A program made the position numbers and the translations under genes. A model generated the notes under the pieces. It saw only the letters and a program-made list of their open reading frames with translations, was not told where the DNA came from and ran no database searches. Shown here one piece after another: positions 32,607 to 41,097 of a DNA stretch of 64,000 nt. Numbering within the stretch: position 1 is the first letter of the stretch; every line of letters starts with the position of its first letter. This DNA comes from Candidatus Latescibacterota bacterium (lineage in GTDB: Bacteria; Latescibacterota; UBA2968). The stretch spans positions 1 to 64,000 of the forward strand of contig JAJEHL010000027.1 in NCBI GenBank assembly GCA_022823725.1, in the 5' to 3' direction.

Positions 32607-33446
32607 CTACCAACGTCTCTTTAGCGAATCGTGGACACTGACCTCTAAGTGAGGACCGAATCCCTCGATCTCCAACCGAACCACGAAGCCATCCTGAATC
32701 GGTGACAGTGCTTCGTGATGGGTGCCGGTTGCAACGACATCCCCTGGTTCCAGGGTGATAACGCTGGTGATTTCCTCCAGTAACTCGGGAATATGGCGGG
32801 CCATTTCGCCTGTAGAAAAATCGTGTTTGAGGGTGTCGTTGACCCATAGCTTCACTGAAAGGTCATTTGGATTTGATACCTCATCAGCCGTCACCAGAAC
32901 CGGTCCCAGGGGAGCAAATGTGTGCCAGCTTTTTCCCAGGAAGAAGCCACCGGGCAATCCTCGGGCCGAAACATCTATGAACTGTGTGTAACCAAAGACG
33001 TGGTCCAGCGCGTCGGCTTGCGAGAGATAGCTTGCCCTCTTGCCGATTACCAGAGCCAATTCTGGCTCAAAATGGAAAACGCTCGCTTCGGCGTCCGGGA
33101 GTTCAACCGTGCTGCCGGTAGGCATTATGCTGGTGTTGGCCTTGAGAAAGCCATTGAACAGACCACGCTCCGGGTGCCCTGGCTCGATATAATTGCCGGC
33201 TGAACACATGAGTTGACCGGGGCGGGGCAGGGGGGATTGCAAAGTTACCGTATCGAGGGCGATACCATTCCCACCTTCTATGGCATTCTCGATTCTGGAT
33301 TGCATGGCATCCCAATCATTAATAATCATCTGCATCATTTCTTGTGCGTTGTGATGCCCCAGGTCTGCGATTGAATCACCAACTGGGACGACTGTATCGC
33401 CCTGCAAAACACCCAGTTGAGAATCATTATAGAGTACGAGTTTCAT
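32607..33446 (-). CDS. Fumarylacetoacetate hydrolase family protein
   Basis: A 279-residue protein of the FAH superfamily. The metal-binding residues are visible in FHFEPELALVIGKRA (E-x-E), and an Asp would be expected in FGYTQFIDVSARG. FFLGKSWHTFAPLGPVLV and LEPGDVVATGTHHEAL are also characteristic. These enzymes cleave or decarboxylate 2-oxo acids such as 2,4-diketo-3-deoxy sugar acids or aromatic breakdown products. In this context a deoxy-sugar acid route is plausible but not proven. The start has AAGGAGACTCTC upstream. It follows the GH51 gene by 30 bases on the same strand, so the two are probably co-transcribed. Confidence 0.9.
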   Translation of the reverse strand: MKLVLYNDSQLGVLQGDTVVPVGDSIADLGHHNAQEMMQMIINDWDAMQSRIENAIEGGNGIALDTVTLQSPLPRPGQLMCSAGNYIEPGHPERGLFNGFLKANTSIMPTGSTVELPDAEASVFHFEPELALVIGKRASYLSQADALDHVFGYTQFIDVSARGLPGGFFLGKSWHTFAPLGPVLVTADEVSNPNDLSVKLWVNDTLKHDFSTGEMARHIPELLEEITSVITLEPGDVVATGTHHEALSPIQDGFVVRLEIEGFGPHLEVSVHDSLKRRW

Positions 33447-33476
33447 GAGAGTCTCCTTATTTAGAGGTTGGATGGA

Positions 33477-35474
33477 TTAAGCCTGATTGATCATCACCGC
33501 ATTTACAGAGTGCGGAGAGAGTGATATCTTAAAGTTGGAGCCGCCAATTGGGATTTCACGCGTGTCAATCACAACTTCATTGGGTGAATTCCAGTCGTTT
33601 CGAGACATGTAACTCTCACCGGCAATGGTTTGGAGTTTTGCGGTATTAGCTGGGTCGAAGTTGCTGAGTTCGCAAGTGATCTCGATTTCTTCAGTGGGAT
33701 GGCGATTGAGAATCAGGAGAATCAAGCCATTATCCGAGGCCGCTGCAAGGGCATCGACGTAAGGCAGGTTGGACCCCGTCATGATGGATTTGATGTTCGC
33801 CGTGAAGGTTGGCGATGAGGTGACAGAATGCACAAGGGTCGCCTCGGGAAGATTGCCGTAGAGGTGTGACACCCAGTGAACCGGAGCCGGGTAAACGATC
33901 TCCCGCTCCTTCTTCAGTCCGCCTCCGTGATTTACCAACGCACTGTGGGTGAACAGCTCGACGAGATCGCCTTGCCGCATTGCGCTGTGTAACGCGCCTG
34001 ATAGGTAGAGCGACTCCGCTTGTGTGGCATTGGTCGGTAAGTGGGGGACGCCACACATAATCTGATGCTCTGTGACGGCGATTTTCACATCCGGGTTGTG
34101 TGGTGCCGCCTGAGCTTGCAGTTCCTCGAGTTTATCATCGTACGAGGCGATGTAGCCCATAAGAGACAAATAGACCGCTTCGGCATCCTTTTCCCGACGC
34201 GCCCCACCACCGGTCAGGGTGTGCAAAGAGAGCGACCGAACTATCTTTCCTTTCCGCTCGACCAGGGGCTTGTTCCATTCGAGAGATTGGCCATTGGCGA
34301 TGATCAGCAATTCGGGATCGACCCGGAGCATCGCAGCGCGGAAGGCTTCGTACCTTTCGGCGTATTCTTCCGGTGTACAGTGGCCAATTTGCCAACGGCC
34401 GTACAGCTCATTTCCGATTTCCCAGTAGCGAATATTGTGGGGTTCTGGGTGGCCGTATTCGGCTCTGAGAGCACCGTTTGGCGTATCGGTTCCACCATTG
34501 CAGTATTCCACCCACTCTGCCGCTTCCTGTGGTGTTCCATTTCCCGCGTTCACGCAAATCAGAGGCTCACAGCCTACTGCTCTGCAGAAGTCTATAAACT
34601 CGTCCGTTCCCACATGATTGGGTTCGATAATGGGCCATGCGGGGTTTGGCAAAACGGGACGCCTTTCCAAAGGTCCAATGCCATCTCGCCAATGGTACCC
34701 CGATACAAAATTCCCTCCAGGATATCGCAGTAGCGGAAGGCGTGATTCTTTTAGCATTCGGATAACGTCCGGGTCAAAGCCAGAGATGTGATCGTCTGGA
34801 AAGAGAAATATCTGGTCGATCCACACCTGCCCGCGATTGGGAAGGCTAATCTGAAATTCAACTTCCTCACCTCTTTCCAGAGAATCGGCCGGAAGTTGGA
34901 GATCGGCTGTGTAGGCGGACAAGTCGTCTGTGAGGCCGGTTACGTCGGCTTCCGCAAGCACCTGGCTGGATGACGTTTTGGCGAGCGAGATCCGGATGGA
35001 TTCAGCTTGTCCTCTTGCGTAGAAGGAGACTGTGTATCCCAATGTTCTGTGGGCTGGCAAGTAGATCGATTGGCGGATTCCCGCTTCAGACCCAGGGACT
35101 GTGATTCGCTGGCTGGTTTTGGCGTTGTACGGGTTAAGCCAGTCAATGAGATAGGTCGCATCTTCTGAGCCGCAGGGTAGCCATCGGTAGGCGATACCCT
35201 TCTCGTAGGCGGATCTGTGTCGCTCGATATCGGGATCCCTCAGATGATCGGCCTCTGGCGTCCAGATCCGACTGAAGAAAGACCAGTCTGCAAAGGATGT
35301 GTTCTCTAAGATCTGCGCCCACATCCCATTGTAGATGTTGCGACCGAGATGCTCTGTGAATTTCCCGAAAAGATTTCGATTGATGGGTTTATCCGCTTTC
35401 CGATTGCAATCAATGAATATACGGGCCTCGCCATCGGTTGGTTTAATCTGGATCAGAGGATCGGCGTCGGGCAT
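33477..35474 (-). CDS. Alpha-L-arabinofuranosidase-like glycoside hydrolase, family 51
   Basis: A 665-residue protein. The N-terminus has NRNLFGKFTEHLGRNIYNGM, then a carbohydrate-binding-like insert at about 110-230, then the barrel with LRYPGGNFVSGYHWRDGIGP and RYWEIGNELYGRWQIG (acid/base Glu356). The nucleophile is Glu469 in AVTEHQIM. The C-terminal beta domain ends with FKISLSPHSVNAVMIN. It is expected to release terminal arabinofuranose residues. No signal peptide is seen. It is the first gene of a two-gene minus operon with the FAH protein. The 5' region from 35475 shows no recognised regulator site on this strand. Confidence 0.92.
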   Translation of the reverse strand: MPDADPLIQIKPTDGEARIFIDCNRKADKPINRNLFGKFTEHLGRNIYNGMWAQILENTSFADWSFFSRIWTPEADHLRDPDIERHRSAYEKGIAYRWLPCGSEDATYLIDWLNPYNAKTSQRITVPGSEAGIRQSIYLPAHRTLGYTVSFYARGQAESIRISLAKTSSSQVLAEADVTGLTDDLSAYTADLQLPADSLERGEEVEFQISLPNRGQVWIDQIFLFPDDHISGFDPDVIRMLKESRLPLLRYPGGNFVSGYHWRDGIGPLERRPVLPNPAWPIIEPNHVGTDEFIDFCRAVGCEPLICVNAGNGTPQEAAEWVEYCNGGTDTPNGALRAEYGHPEPHNIRYWEIGNELYGRWQIGHCTPEEYAERYEAFRAAMLRVDPELLIIANGQSLEWNKPLVERKGKIVRSLSLHTLTGGGARREKDAEAVYLSLMGYIASYDDKLEELQAQAAPHNPDVKIAVTEHQIMCGVPHLPTNATQAESLYLSGALHSAMRQGDLVELFTHSALVNHGGGLKKEREIVYPAPVHWVSHLYGNLPEATLVHSVTSSPTFTANIKSIMTGSNLPYVDALAAASDNGLILLILNRHPTEEIEITCELSNFDPANTAKLQTIAGESYMSRNDWNSPNEVVIDTREIPIGGSNFKISLSPHSVNAVMINQA

Positions 35475-35777
35475 GTATTGGTCTCCAGAATTTGGATGAT
35501 GTCGGTTGTATTATAATCCATACGCAAATCGGTGTTGCGTTTAATTGCCCTTTTTCGCTAATTGCAAAGACTTGAACTTTGCCTGCAAAATAAAAAATTC
35601 GCCTCCGAGTGAGACGTACATATGCGTGGCCATATTTGAAGATCCTTTTCTGAGAATCCATCCCGTTTAAGCTGGGCCAATATAAGACATTTTCCCGGGT
35701 TTTGAAAATCTGAATTTTCGAAAAAAGATGATGGTTTGCGATTTCTTTCACAGGTACTATCTATTTAAATACACATA

Positions 35778-35912
35778 ATGAAGACGCATATGGATGAAAC
35801 GAACGACGATTGGGGTAGGATGGCGATTTTTCCCCCGCCCAATTTTCAAACCCACGACGAGGGGCATGCCTACTTTCAAGAGCTAATTGAAAAGGCTATT
35901 GTTGAGGAGTGA
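35778..35912 (+). CDS. Small ORF of 44 codons in the GH51-GMC gap
   Basis: The 628-base gap between GH51 and the GMC gene contains an open frame from ATG 35778 to TGA 35912. Its product has a negative overall charge (MKTHMDETNDDWGRMAIFPP and then an acidic helix FQELIEKAIVEE). No clear ribosome site precedes it, and I do not recognise the peptide. It could be the tail of a lost gene or a small genuine protein. The rest of the gap is AT-rich; apart from the operator and promoter at 36011-36064, I see nothing in it. Confidence 0.3.
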   Translation: MKTHMDETNDDWGRMAIFPPPNFQTHDEGHAYFQELIEKAIVEE

Positions 35913-36010
35913 TTGTGATGCAGAAACTACCAGCTAATTTCATTTTTATTTTTGCCATGAATGTATGAAAGCGATGTTCCCGTAATTTTTTAAAGCTGAT
36001 TTTTCCTGTT

Positions 36011-36064
36011 AAAGAAACGATCGATTCATAGAAGCCTTGACAAAGAAACGAACGTTTCTTTAAT
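36011..36064 (+). promoter_or_regulatory. Promoter with two operator-like palindromes before the GMC gene
   Basis: A perfect inverted repeat, AAAGAAACG-AA-CGTTTCTTT, spans 36042-36061. A second, imperfect copy with an identical left arm and 6 of 9 matches in the right arm spans 36011-36030, exactly 31 bases (three helical turns) upstream. TTGACA at 36037-36042 and TTTAAT at 36059-36064, 16 bases apart, form a good promoter whose spacer is filled by the perfect palindrome. This is a typical repressor arrangement. The regulator is not in the window. Confidence 0.75.
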
Positions 36065-36102
36065 GAGTGAGATAGGATACTTCGGAAAGGCTATATAGCG
36101 AT

Positions 36103-37671
36103 ATGAATTACGACTACATCATAATTGGCGCGGGATCTGCCGGGTGTGCGGTTGCGGGTCGTTTGAGTGAAAGTAGGCAGTATCGCGTTTTATTGTTGGA
36201 AGCCGGTGGACCGGATGATCGGGACGCGATTCACATTCCCGCGCGATTTCCAGATCTGTTTCATACGGATAAAGATTGGGATTATGAAACCACACCGCAA
36301 GCCGGGTTTAATGGGCGGCAGGATTACGTGCCGCGTGGCAAAATGTATGGCGGTTCAAGTTCGATCAATGCGATGGTCTATCAGCGAGGTCATCCGAGCA
36401 ATTACGACCAGTGGGCTGCGATGGGGAATGACGGCTGGGCGTATGTTGATGTATTGCCCTATTTCAAGAAGATGCAGCACCAGACGCGGGGAAGCTCTGA
36501 ACATCACGGGATAGAAGGTCCGATTCATGTATCAGATCCTCGGGATCCAAATCCATTGAGTGTGGCTTTTGTCGAAGCGGCTCGGCAGGCGGGGTTCCGT
36601 CTGAATCGAGACTTCAATGACGGAGATCAGGAGGGATTTGGTCTGTATCAGGTTACACAGAAGGAAGGCCAGAGGTGCAGCGCGGCGGTGGGGTATTTGC
36701 ATCCGGCATTGGAGAGAGACAACTTTACCGCAATTCCTTATGCCTATGTTACACGTCTTGAATTTGATGGCAACAGGTGTGTTGGTGTTCATTATGTGAG
36801 CGAAGGGCAGGCGCAGGAGGTTGAGGCTGGTAGAGAGGTGGTACTTTGTGGCGGGGCGATCAATTCGCCTCAGTTGCTAATGCTGTCGGGCATTGGTCCG
36901 TCAGAACATCTCAACGCGCAGGGTATTCCGGTTGTAAAGGCATTACCGGGTGTGGGACAAAATTTGATGGAGCACGTTCAGGTAGGGATCGCATATGCCT
37001 GCACTGAGGAGATTACACAGGCTGGCAAAGACAACCCTGAGCAAGCGATCAGATACCAGAACGAAAGAATGGGTTTGCTCACTTCCAATTTGGGGGAGGC
37101 GGGTGGGTTTGTGAAATTGTCTGCGGATGCGTCTGCGCCAGAATTGCAATTTCATTTTGGACCTGATTGGTTTGTTTTGCACGGGTTTCAAGAGATGGAA
37201 GGACATGGATTCACAATTCTACCGGGACTGGTGGGTACAAAAAGCGTGGGAGACCTTAAGCTGCGTTCGGCAGATCCGTTTGACGCACCATTGATCAATC
37301 CCCAATTCCTGACCGAAGAGGCCGATGTGCATGTGATGCTGGAAGGTGTTAAACTGGCACGCAAGATTGTACAGGCACAAGCTTTTGACCGATACCGGGG
37401 GCGGGAGTTTTTGCCGGGGGATGACGTGCGGGATGATCAGGCGCTGGTTGATTTTATTCGCAATTATTCAACGAGCATTTATCATCCGGTAGGTACGTGT
37501 AAGATGGGCAACGATGATATGGCCGTGGTGAACAATCGACTTCAAGTACACGGAATTGAGGGGTTGCGCGTAGCAGATGCTTCGATTATGCCATTGATTA
37601 TCAATGCAAATACTAACGCACCCTGTATGATGATCGGGGAGAAGGCGGCAGATATGATTCTGGGTGACTAA
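36103..37671 (+). CDS. GMC-family FAD oxidoreductase (choline dehydrogenase-like)
   Basis: A 522-residue flavoprotein. The dinucleotide-binding motif YIIIGAGSAGCAVAGRL opens the protein. GKMYGGSSSINAMVYQRG and GAINSPQLLMLSGIGP are the two GMC signatures. The active-site pair is His461 in YHPVGTCKMG and an Asn near 504 in IINANTNAP. It should oxidise an alcohol group, possibly of a sugar or polyol, with FAD. GAAAGG precedes the start by 14 bases. Regulation is probably through the palindromes at 36011-36061. Downstream lie an SDR gene and two sulfatases on the same strand. A short relic of the same gene start is present at 23894. Confidence 0.93.
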   Translation: MNYDYIIIGAGSAGCAVAGRLSESRQYRVLLLEAGGPDDRDAIHIPARFPDLFHTDKDWDYETTPQAGFNGRQDYVPRGKMYGGSSSINAMVYQRGHPSNYDQWAAMGNDGWAYVDVLPYFKKMQHQTRGSSEHHGIEGPIHVSDPRDPNPLSVAFVEAARQAGFRLNRDFNDGDQEGFGLYQVTQKEGQRCSAAVGYLHPALERDNFTAIPYAYVTRLEFDGNRCVGVHYVSEGQAQEVEAGREVVLCGGAINSPQLLMLSGIGPSEHLNAQGIPVVKALPGVGQNLMEHVQVGIAYACTEEITQAGKDNPEQAIRYQNERMGLLTSNLGEAGGFVKLSADASAPELQFHFGPDWFVLHGFQEMEGHGFTILPGLVGTKSVGDLKLRSADPFDAPLINPQFLTEEADVHVMLEGVKLARKIVQAQAFDRYRGREFLPGDDVRDDQALVDFIRNYSTSIYHPVGTCKMGNDDMAVVNNRLQVHGIEGLRVADASIMPLIINANTNAPCMMIGEKAADMILGD

Positions 37672-37706
37672 ATTCACTACACACTTTTAAGAATGAAAGG
37701 ATTTAC

Positions 37707-38417
37707 ATGAAAACTAAAGATGCGACAGGACAGACTGTGATTATAACCGGCTCGAATCGGGGAATCGGGCTTGGATGGGTGAAGCATTATCTGAACGCGG
37801 GTGATTCTGTCGTGGCTACTTGTCGGGCGCCAGCGGAGGCAACGGATCTGATTGCGCTGAAGGAAGAATACGGGAATAAGCTGTTGATTGAGCAGTTGGA
37901 TCTGTCAAATGAAGAACATTTCGACCGTTTGGGAGAATCCCTGGCCCGATACAACGTGCGTATTGATATTGCTATCAATAATGCTGGCTCAGGCAGTGGA
38001 AAACCATTTGGCGAGTGGGACTCGGAGAGTTTTGCGATTACTTTCGAGGTGCATACCATTGGTTCTGCTTTGTTTGCACAGATGGTTACGCCACTGCTGA
38101 ACGACGGGGCAAAGATGGTGCTGACTTCTTCTGGTGTGGGTAGTATTACGCGCGCCAATCGCCAAAATGAAATGGATGCTTACGCCATTGCCAAAGCGGG
38201 GGTCAATATGCTTGCCCGGCGATTGTCCGTCAGGCTCGCCGACCGCAATATTGTGGTGGTTGCTATCACACCGGGTTCTGTACTCACCGGCATGAACCCG
38301 AACGGTACGATTTCCGTGGAGGAGTCCGTTGGTCTGATGTCCAGCACACTGGATAAGTTGACCATGGAGGAAAGTGGCAGCCTTCTCCATAATAATGGCA
38401 CGGTGGTGCCCTGGTAG
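37707..38417 (+). CDS. Short-chain dehydrogenase/reductase
   Basis: A 236-residue SDR. The cofactor motif is VIITGSNRGIGLGWVKHYL, NNAG follows near 91, and the catalytic residues are Ser141/142 in LTSSGVGS, with Tyr159 and Lys163 in DAYAIAKAG. Arg after the glycine motif suggests NADP preference, but weakly. ITPGSVLTGMNPNG is the usual post-active-site loop. Substrate unknown; the neighbouring GMC enzyme could provide an aldehyde or ketone. AAAGGATTTAC supports the start. It lies 35 bases after the GMC stop and 22 before a sulfatase. Confidence 0.92.
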   Translation: MKTKDATGQTVIITGSNRGIGLGWVKHYLNAGDSVVATCRAPAEATDLIALKEEYGNKLLIEQLDLSNEEHFDRLGESLARYNVRIDIAINNAGSGSGKPFGEWDSESFAITFEVHTIGSALFAQMVTPLLNDGAKMVLTSSGVGSITRANRQNEMDAYAIAKAGVNMLARRLSVRLADRNIVVVAITPGSVLTGMNPNGTISVEESVGLMSSTLDKLTMEESGSLLHNNGTVVPW

Positions 38418-38439
38418 CTCTTGAGAGAGGACCCTTTAT

Positions 38440-39930
38440 ATGGCAGAGAAACCCAATGTAATCGTGATTTTTACAGATGATCAGGGATATGGTGACGCGA
38501 GTTGCTTGAATCCAGGTGCGAAGTTTCAGACGCCAAATCTGGATCGGTTGGCAGCAGAAGGGATCGCTTTTACCAATGGGCATTGCTCAGATACGGTTTG
38601 CACACCTTCGCGTTATGGATTGCTGACTGGCCGCTATTCCTGGCGGACGTTGAAGAAACAGGGCGTTTTTCCCGCCGAAGTCCCGTGTCTGATTACAGAC
38701 CAACGCATGACGTTGGCTTCAATGTTTGGGGCAATTGGATATGATACGGCGATGGTAGGCAAGTGGCATCTGGGTATGAATTTTCCCGGCGAGGTGGGCA
38801 ATCGCAATTGGAGTCAGCCAGTCACCGATATGCCGTTGGATAAAGGATTTGATTATTTCTATGGCATACCCGCTTCGCTCAATTACGGAATTCTCGCCTG
38901 GTTTGAAGGGCGATATGCCAGAGTACCGCCGACAGTTTATACGGCTAAGAAGCCCAATGAGCGGCATGTGGATTATCGCATCATGCCGCCTTATGAGAAT
39001 ACGCCAGAAGAAACGCTTGAAGCATTGGGCACAATGGGGATGGAGATTGCGCCCGATTTTATTGACAATGAGTGTTTGACGCGGTTTACCGATAAGGCGA
39101 TTGCGTGGATGCAGGGCAAAGAAGCAAGCGCCAGAAGTGGTAAGCCGTTTTTTTTGTATCTGCCATTTACATCGCCGCACTATCCCGTGTGCCCGCGCAA
39201 GGAATTTTGGAATCAGGGCGATTGTGGTGGCTATGGTGAGTTTGTGATTGAGACAGATCACCATGTAGGGCGCGTGCTGGATTATCTGGAACAGTCGGGA
39301 TTGGATGACAATACGATTGTTGTGTACACCAGTGATAATGGCCCGGAGAATTCGTGGCGTGGGCGGGTAGAAGAATTTGGGCATCATAGCAATGGTATTT
39401 ATCGCGGAGGCAAAAGGGATATTTACGAAGGTGGACATCGCGTGCCATTTTTTATGCGGTGGCCCAAAGGCATTCAGAATCCCGGGCGCGAATGTAATGA
39501 TCTGGTAGGACTGGTCGATTTGATGGCGACTTTTGCTGAGATTGTAGGGGCGGCGTTGCCTGCTGATGCGGGCGAAGATAGCCAGAGTTTTGCGAAGATA
39601 CTCAGTGACCCTGACACACCTCATGAACGATTGCCTTTAATTAACCACGGTGCTGGGGGACGGTTTGCGATTACAGAAGGTACGTGGAAGCTGGTTATGG
39701 CGCACAAGAATGAGCCGCTGGAGCTTTACGATCTCGCGCATGATCCCGGTGAGACAAAAAACGCGATTGGCGATCACCCCGAGATTGTAGCAGACCTGAC
39801 CGATAAAATTACAAGCATTGTGTGCAGTGGGCGTACGACCTCTGGAGAAAATCAGGCGAATGATACCGATTACTGGGATGATTTGACGTGGATTTCATCT
39901 GAGGATTATCAGGCAAGGCAACTAATATGA
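38440..39930 (+). CDS. Sulfatase
   Basis: A 496-residue type I sulfatase. VIFTDDQGYGDASCLN gives the first metal ligands, Cys54 is in SDTVCTPSRYGLLTGRY (C-T-P-S-R), GKWHLGMNFPG is complete, and VYTSDNGPENSWRG is the second ligand set. The YRGGKRDIYEGGHRVPFFMR segment and LELYDLAHDPGETKN are typical of arylsulfatases. No signal peptide. The ribosome site GAGAGGACC supports the start. Its stop overlaps the start of the next sulfatase gene by four bases (ATGA), so both are translated together. Confidence 0.94.
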   Translation: MAEKPNVIVIFTDDQGYGDASCLNPGAKFQTPNLDRLAAEGIAFTNGHCSDTVCTPSRYGLLTGRYSWRTLKKQGVFPAEVPCLITDQRMTLASMFGAIGYDTAMVGKWHLGMNFPGEVGNRNWSQPVTDMPLDKGFDYFYGIPASLNYGILAWFEGRYARVPPTVYTAKKPNERHVDYRIMPPYENTPEETLEALGTMGMEIAPDFIDNECLTRFTDKAIAWMQGKEASARSGKPFFLYLPFTSPHYPVCPRKEFWNQGDCGGYGEFVIETDHHVGRVLDYLEQSGLDDNTIVVYTSDNGPENSWRGRVEEFGHHSNGIYRGGKRDIYEGGHRVPFFMRWPKGIQNPGRECNDLVGLVDLMATFAEIVGAALPADAGEDSQSFAKILSDPDTPHERLPLINHGAGGRFAITEGTWKLVMAHKNEPLELYDLAHDPGETKNAIGDHPEIVADLTDKITSIVCSGRTTSGENQANDTDYWDDLTWISSEDYQARQLI

Positions 39931-41084
39931 GGAACTCTCAACAAATACCGGGGCAGCGTTCCAATATTCTGATTATATGCAGCGATCAGCATCATCCGGC
40001 AATGATGGGGTATCGGCAGTATCCATTCGTCGAGACGCCCAACCTGGATCGCCTGGGCCGCAAAGGTACACATTTTACAAGGGCGTATGCCAATTGTGCG
40101 GTGTGCGGTCCCAGTCGCATGAGTTTTATGACAGGGAAGTACGTTCACCAGATTGATAGCTGGTCAAATGGTGTGCCTCTGCCCGAAGAAGAAAAACAAA
40201 AGACTTGGGCAGCGCGGCTGGATCAAAATGGTATCGAATCGACTTGTATAGGCAAAATCGACTCCGTTGGCACTGCTGACGATCACAACCCGGGATTTAC
40301 GCATTTTGACGAACCTCTCCACCGAACGGCATGGAACCCCTATATGCTTCGCCGGACGATTGCTGCTTATTGCGGTATGATCACCTGTATGGATGATATG
40401 ATCGGCGAGATTCTCGATGAGTTGCAGGACCAGGGGCTTTATGAAAATACATACATCATCTACACATCAGATCATGGGGAATCCATGGGCGAGCACGGAC
40501 TTTTTTTTAAGCACTGTTCTTATGAAGGAGCTATTGGGGTTCCCCTCGTGATTACAGGACCGGGTATTCCCGCAGGAAAGGTCAATACCGACACGCCCAT
40601 TTCTCTTGTGGATCTCTATCCTACGATTCTGGACATGGCGGGTGTGGATTCCGAACCTGGTCTGCCTGGCGCAAGCTGGTTGCCACTTGTGAGGGGTGAA
40701 CCACACAAACGGTCTGAGGGCGTTTTTGCAGAATGGCATGGTCCGCAACTTCGAGGTGCGTATTACATGATTGTGCGGGGGGATTACAAATACACCTGGT
40801 ATGAATTTCATCCGCCCTCGTTATTCAATGTGAAGGAAGATCCGAAGGAAGAACGCGATCTCGCATCGGATATTGAACAGGCCGATAGGCTCAGAGCATT
40901 TGAAGAGGAGTTACATTCTATAGTAGATCCAAAGGCGACGGCTCTGCGCGCCAAGCGAGATTTGGGACTGATCGCGCCAGATGGCACGGATATGACCGAT
41001 AGCCTGATACCCTGGGCGGGATTTGAAGACGGGACACTTGAGAAAATTCAGCGTGCCGACAGTGCGCGGCACAGGCGGTCATAA
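39927..41084 (+). CDS. Sulfatase lacking the central active-site segment
   Basis: A 385-residue sulfatase-like protein, about 80-100 residues shorter than its relatives. The N-terminus is normal: IICSDQHHPAMMGYRQYP, then Cys60 in NCAVCGPSRMSFMTGKY (C-G-P-S-R) and CIGKIDSVG. After PGFTHFDEPLHRTAW the sequence passes directly to NPYMLRRTIAAYCGMITCMD. The usual segment holding the P-H-x-P catalytic His is missing, with the frame kept. The second metal set (YTSDHGESMGEHGLFFKHCSYEGAI) and the C-terminus are present. It may be inactive or have changed specificity. It starts inside the stop codon of the previous sulfatase. Confidence 0.85.
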   Translation: MRNSQQIPGQRSNILIICSDQHHPAMMGYRQYPFVETPNLDRLGRKGTHFTRAYANCAVCGPSRMSFMTGKYVHQIDSWSNGVPLPEEEKQKTWAARLDQNGIESTCIGKIDSVGTADDHNPGFTHFDEPLHRTAWNPYMLRRTIAAYCGMITCMDDMIGEILDELQDQGLYENTYIIYTSDHGESMGEHGLFFKHCSYEGAIGVPLVITGPGIPAGKVNTDTPISLVDLYPTILDMAGVDSEPGLPGASWLPLVRGEPHKRSEGVFAEWHGPQLRGAYYMIVRGDYKYTWYEFHPPSLFNVKEDPKEERDLASDIEQADRLRAFEEELHSIVDPKATALRAKRDLGLIAPDGTDMTDSLIPWAGFEDGTLEKIQRADSARHRRS

Positions 41085-41097
41085 TGGAGAAAAAGAT

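Noticed and set aside
38719-39624. 301-codon minus-strand open frame opposite a sulfatase
   Set aside because: It is a shadow frame; the plus strand carries all sulfatase motifs.
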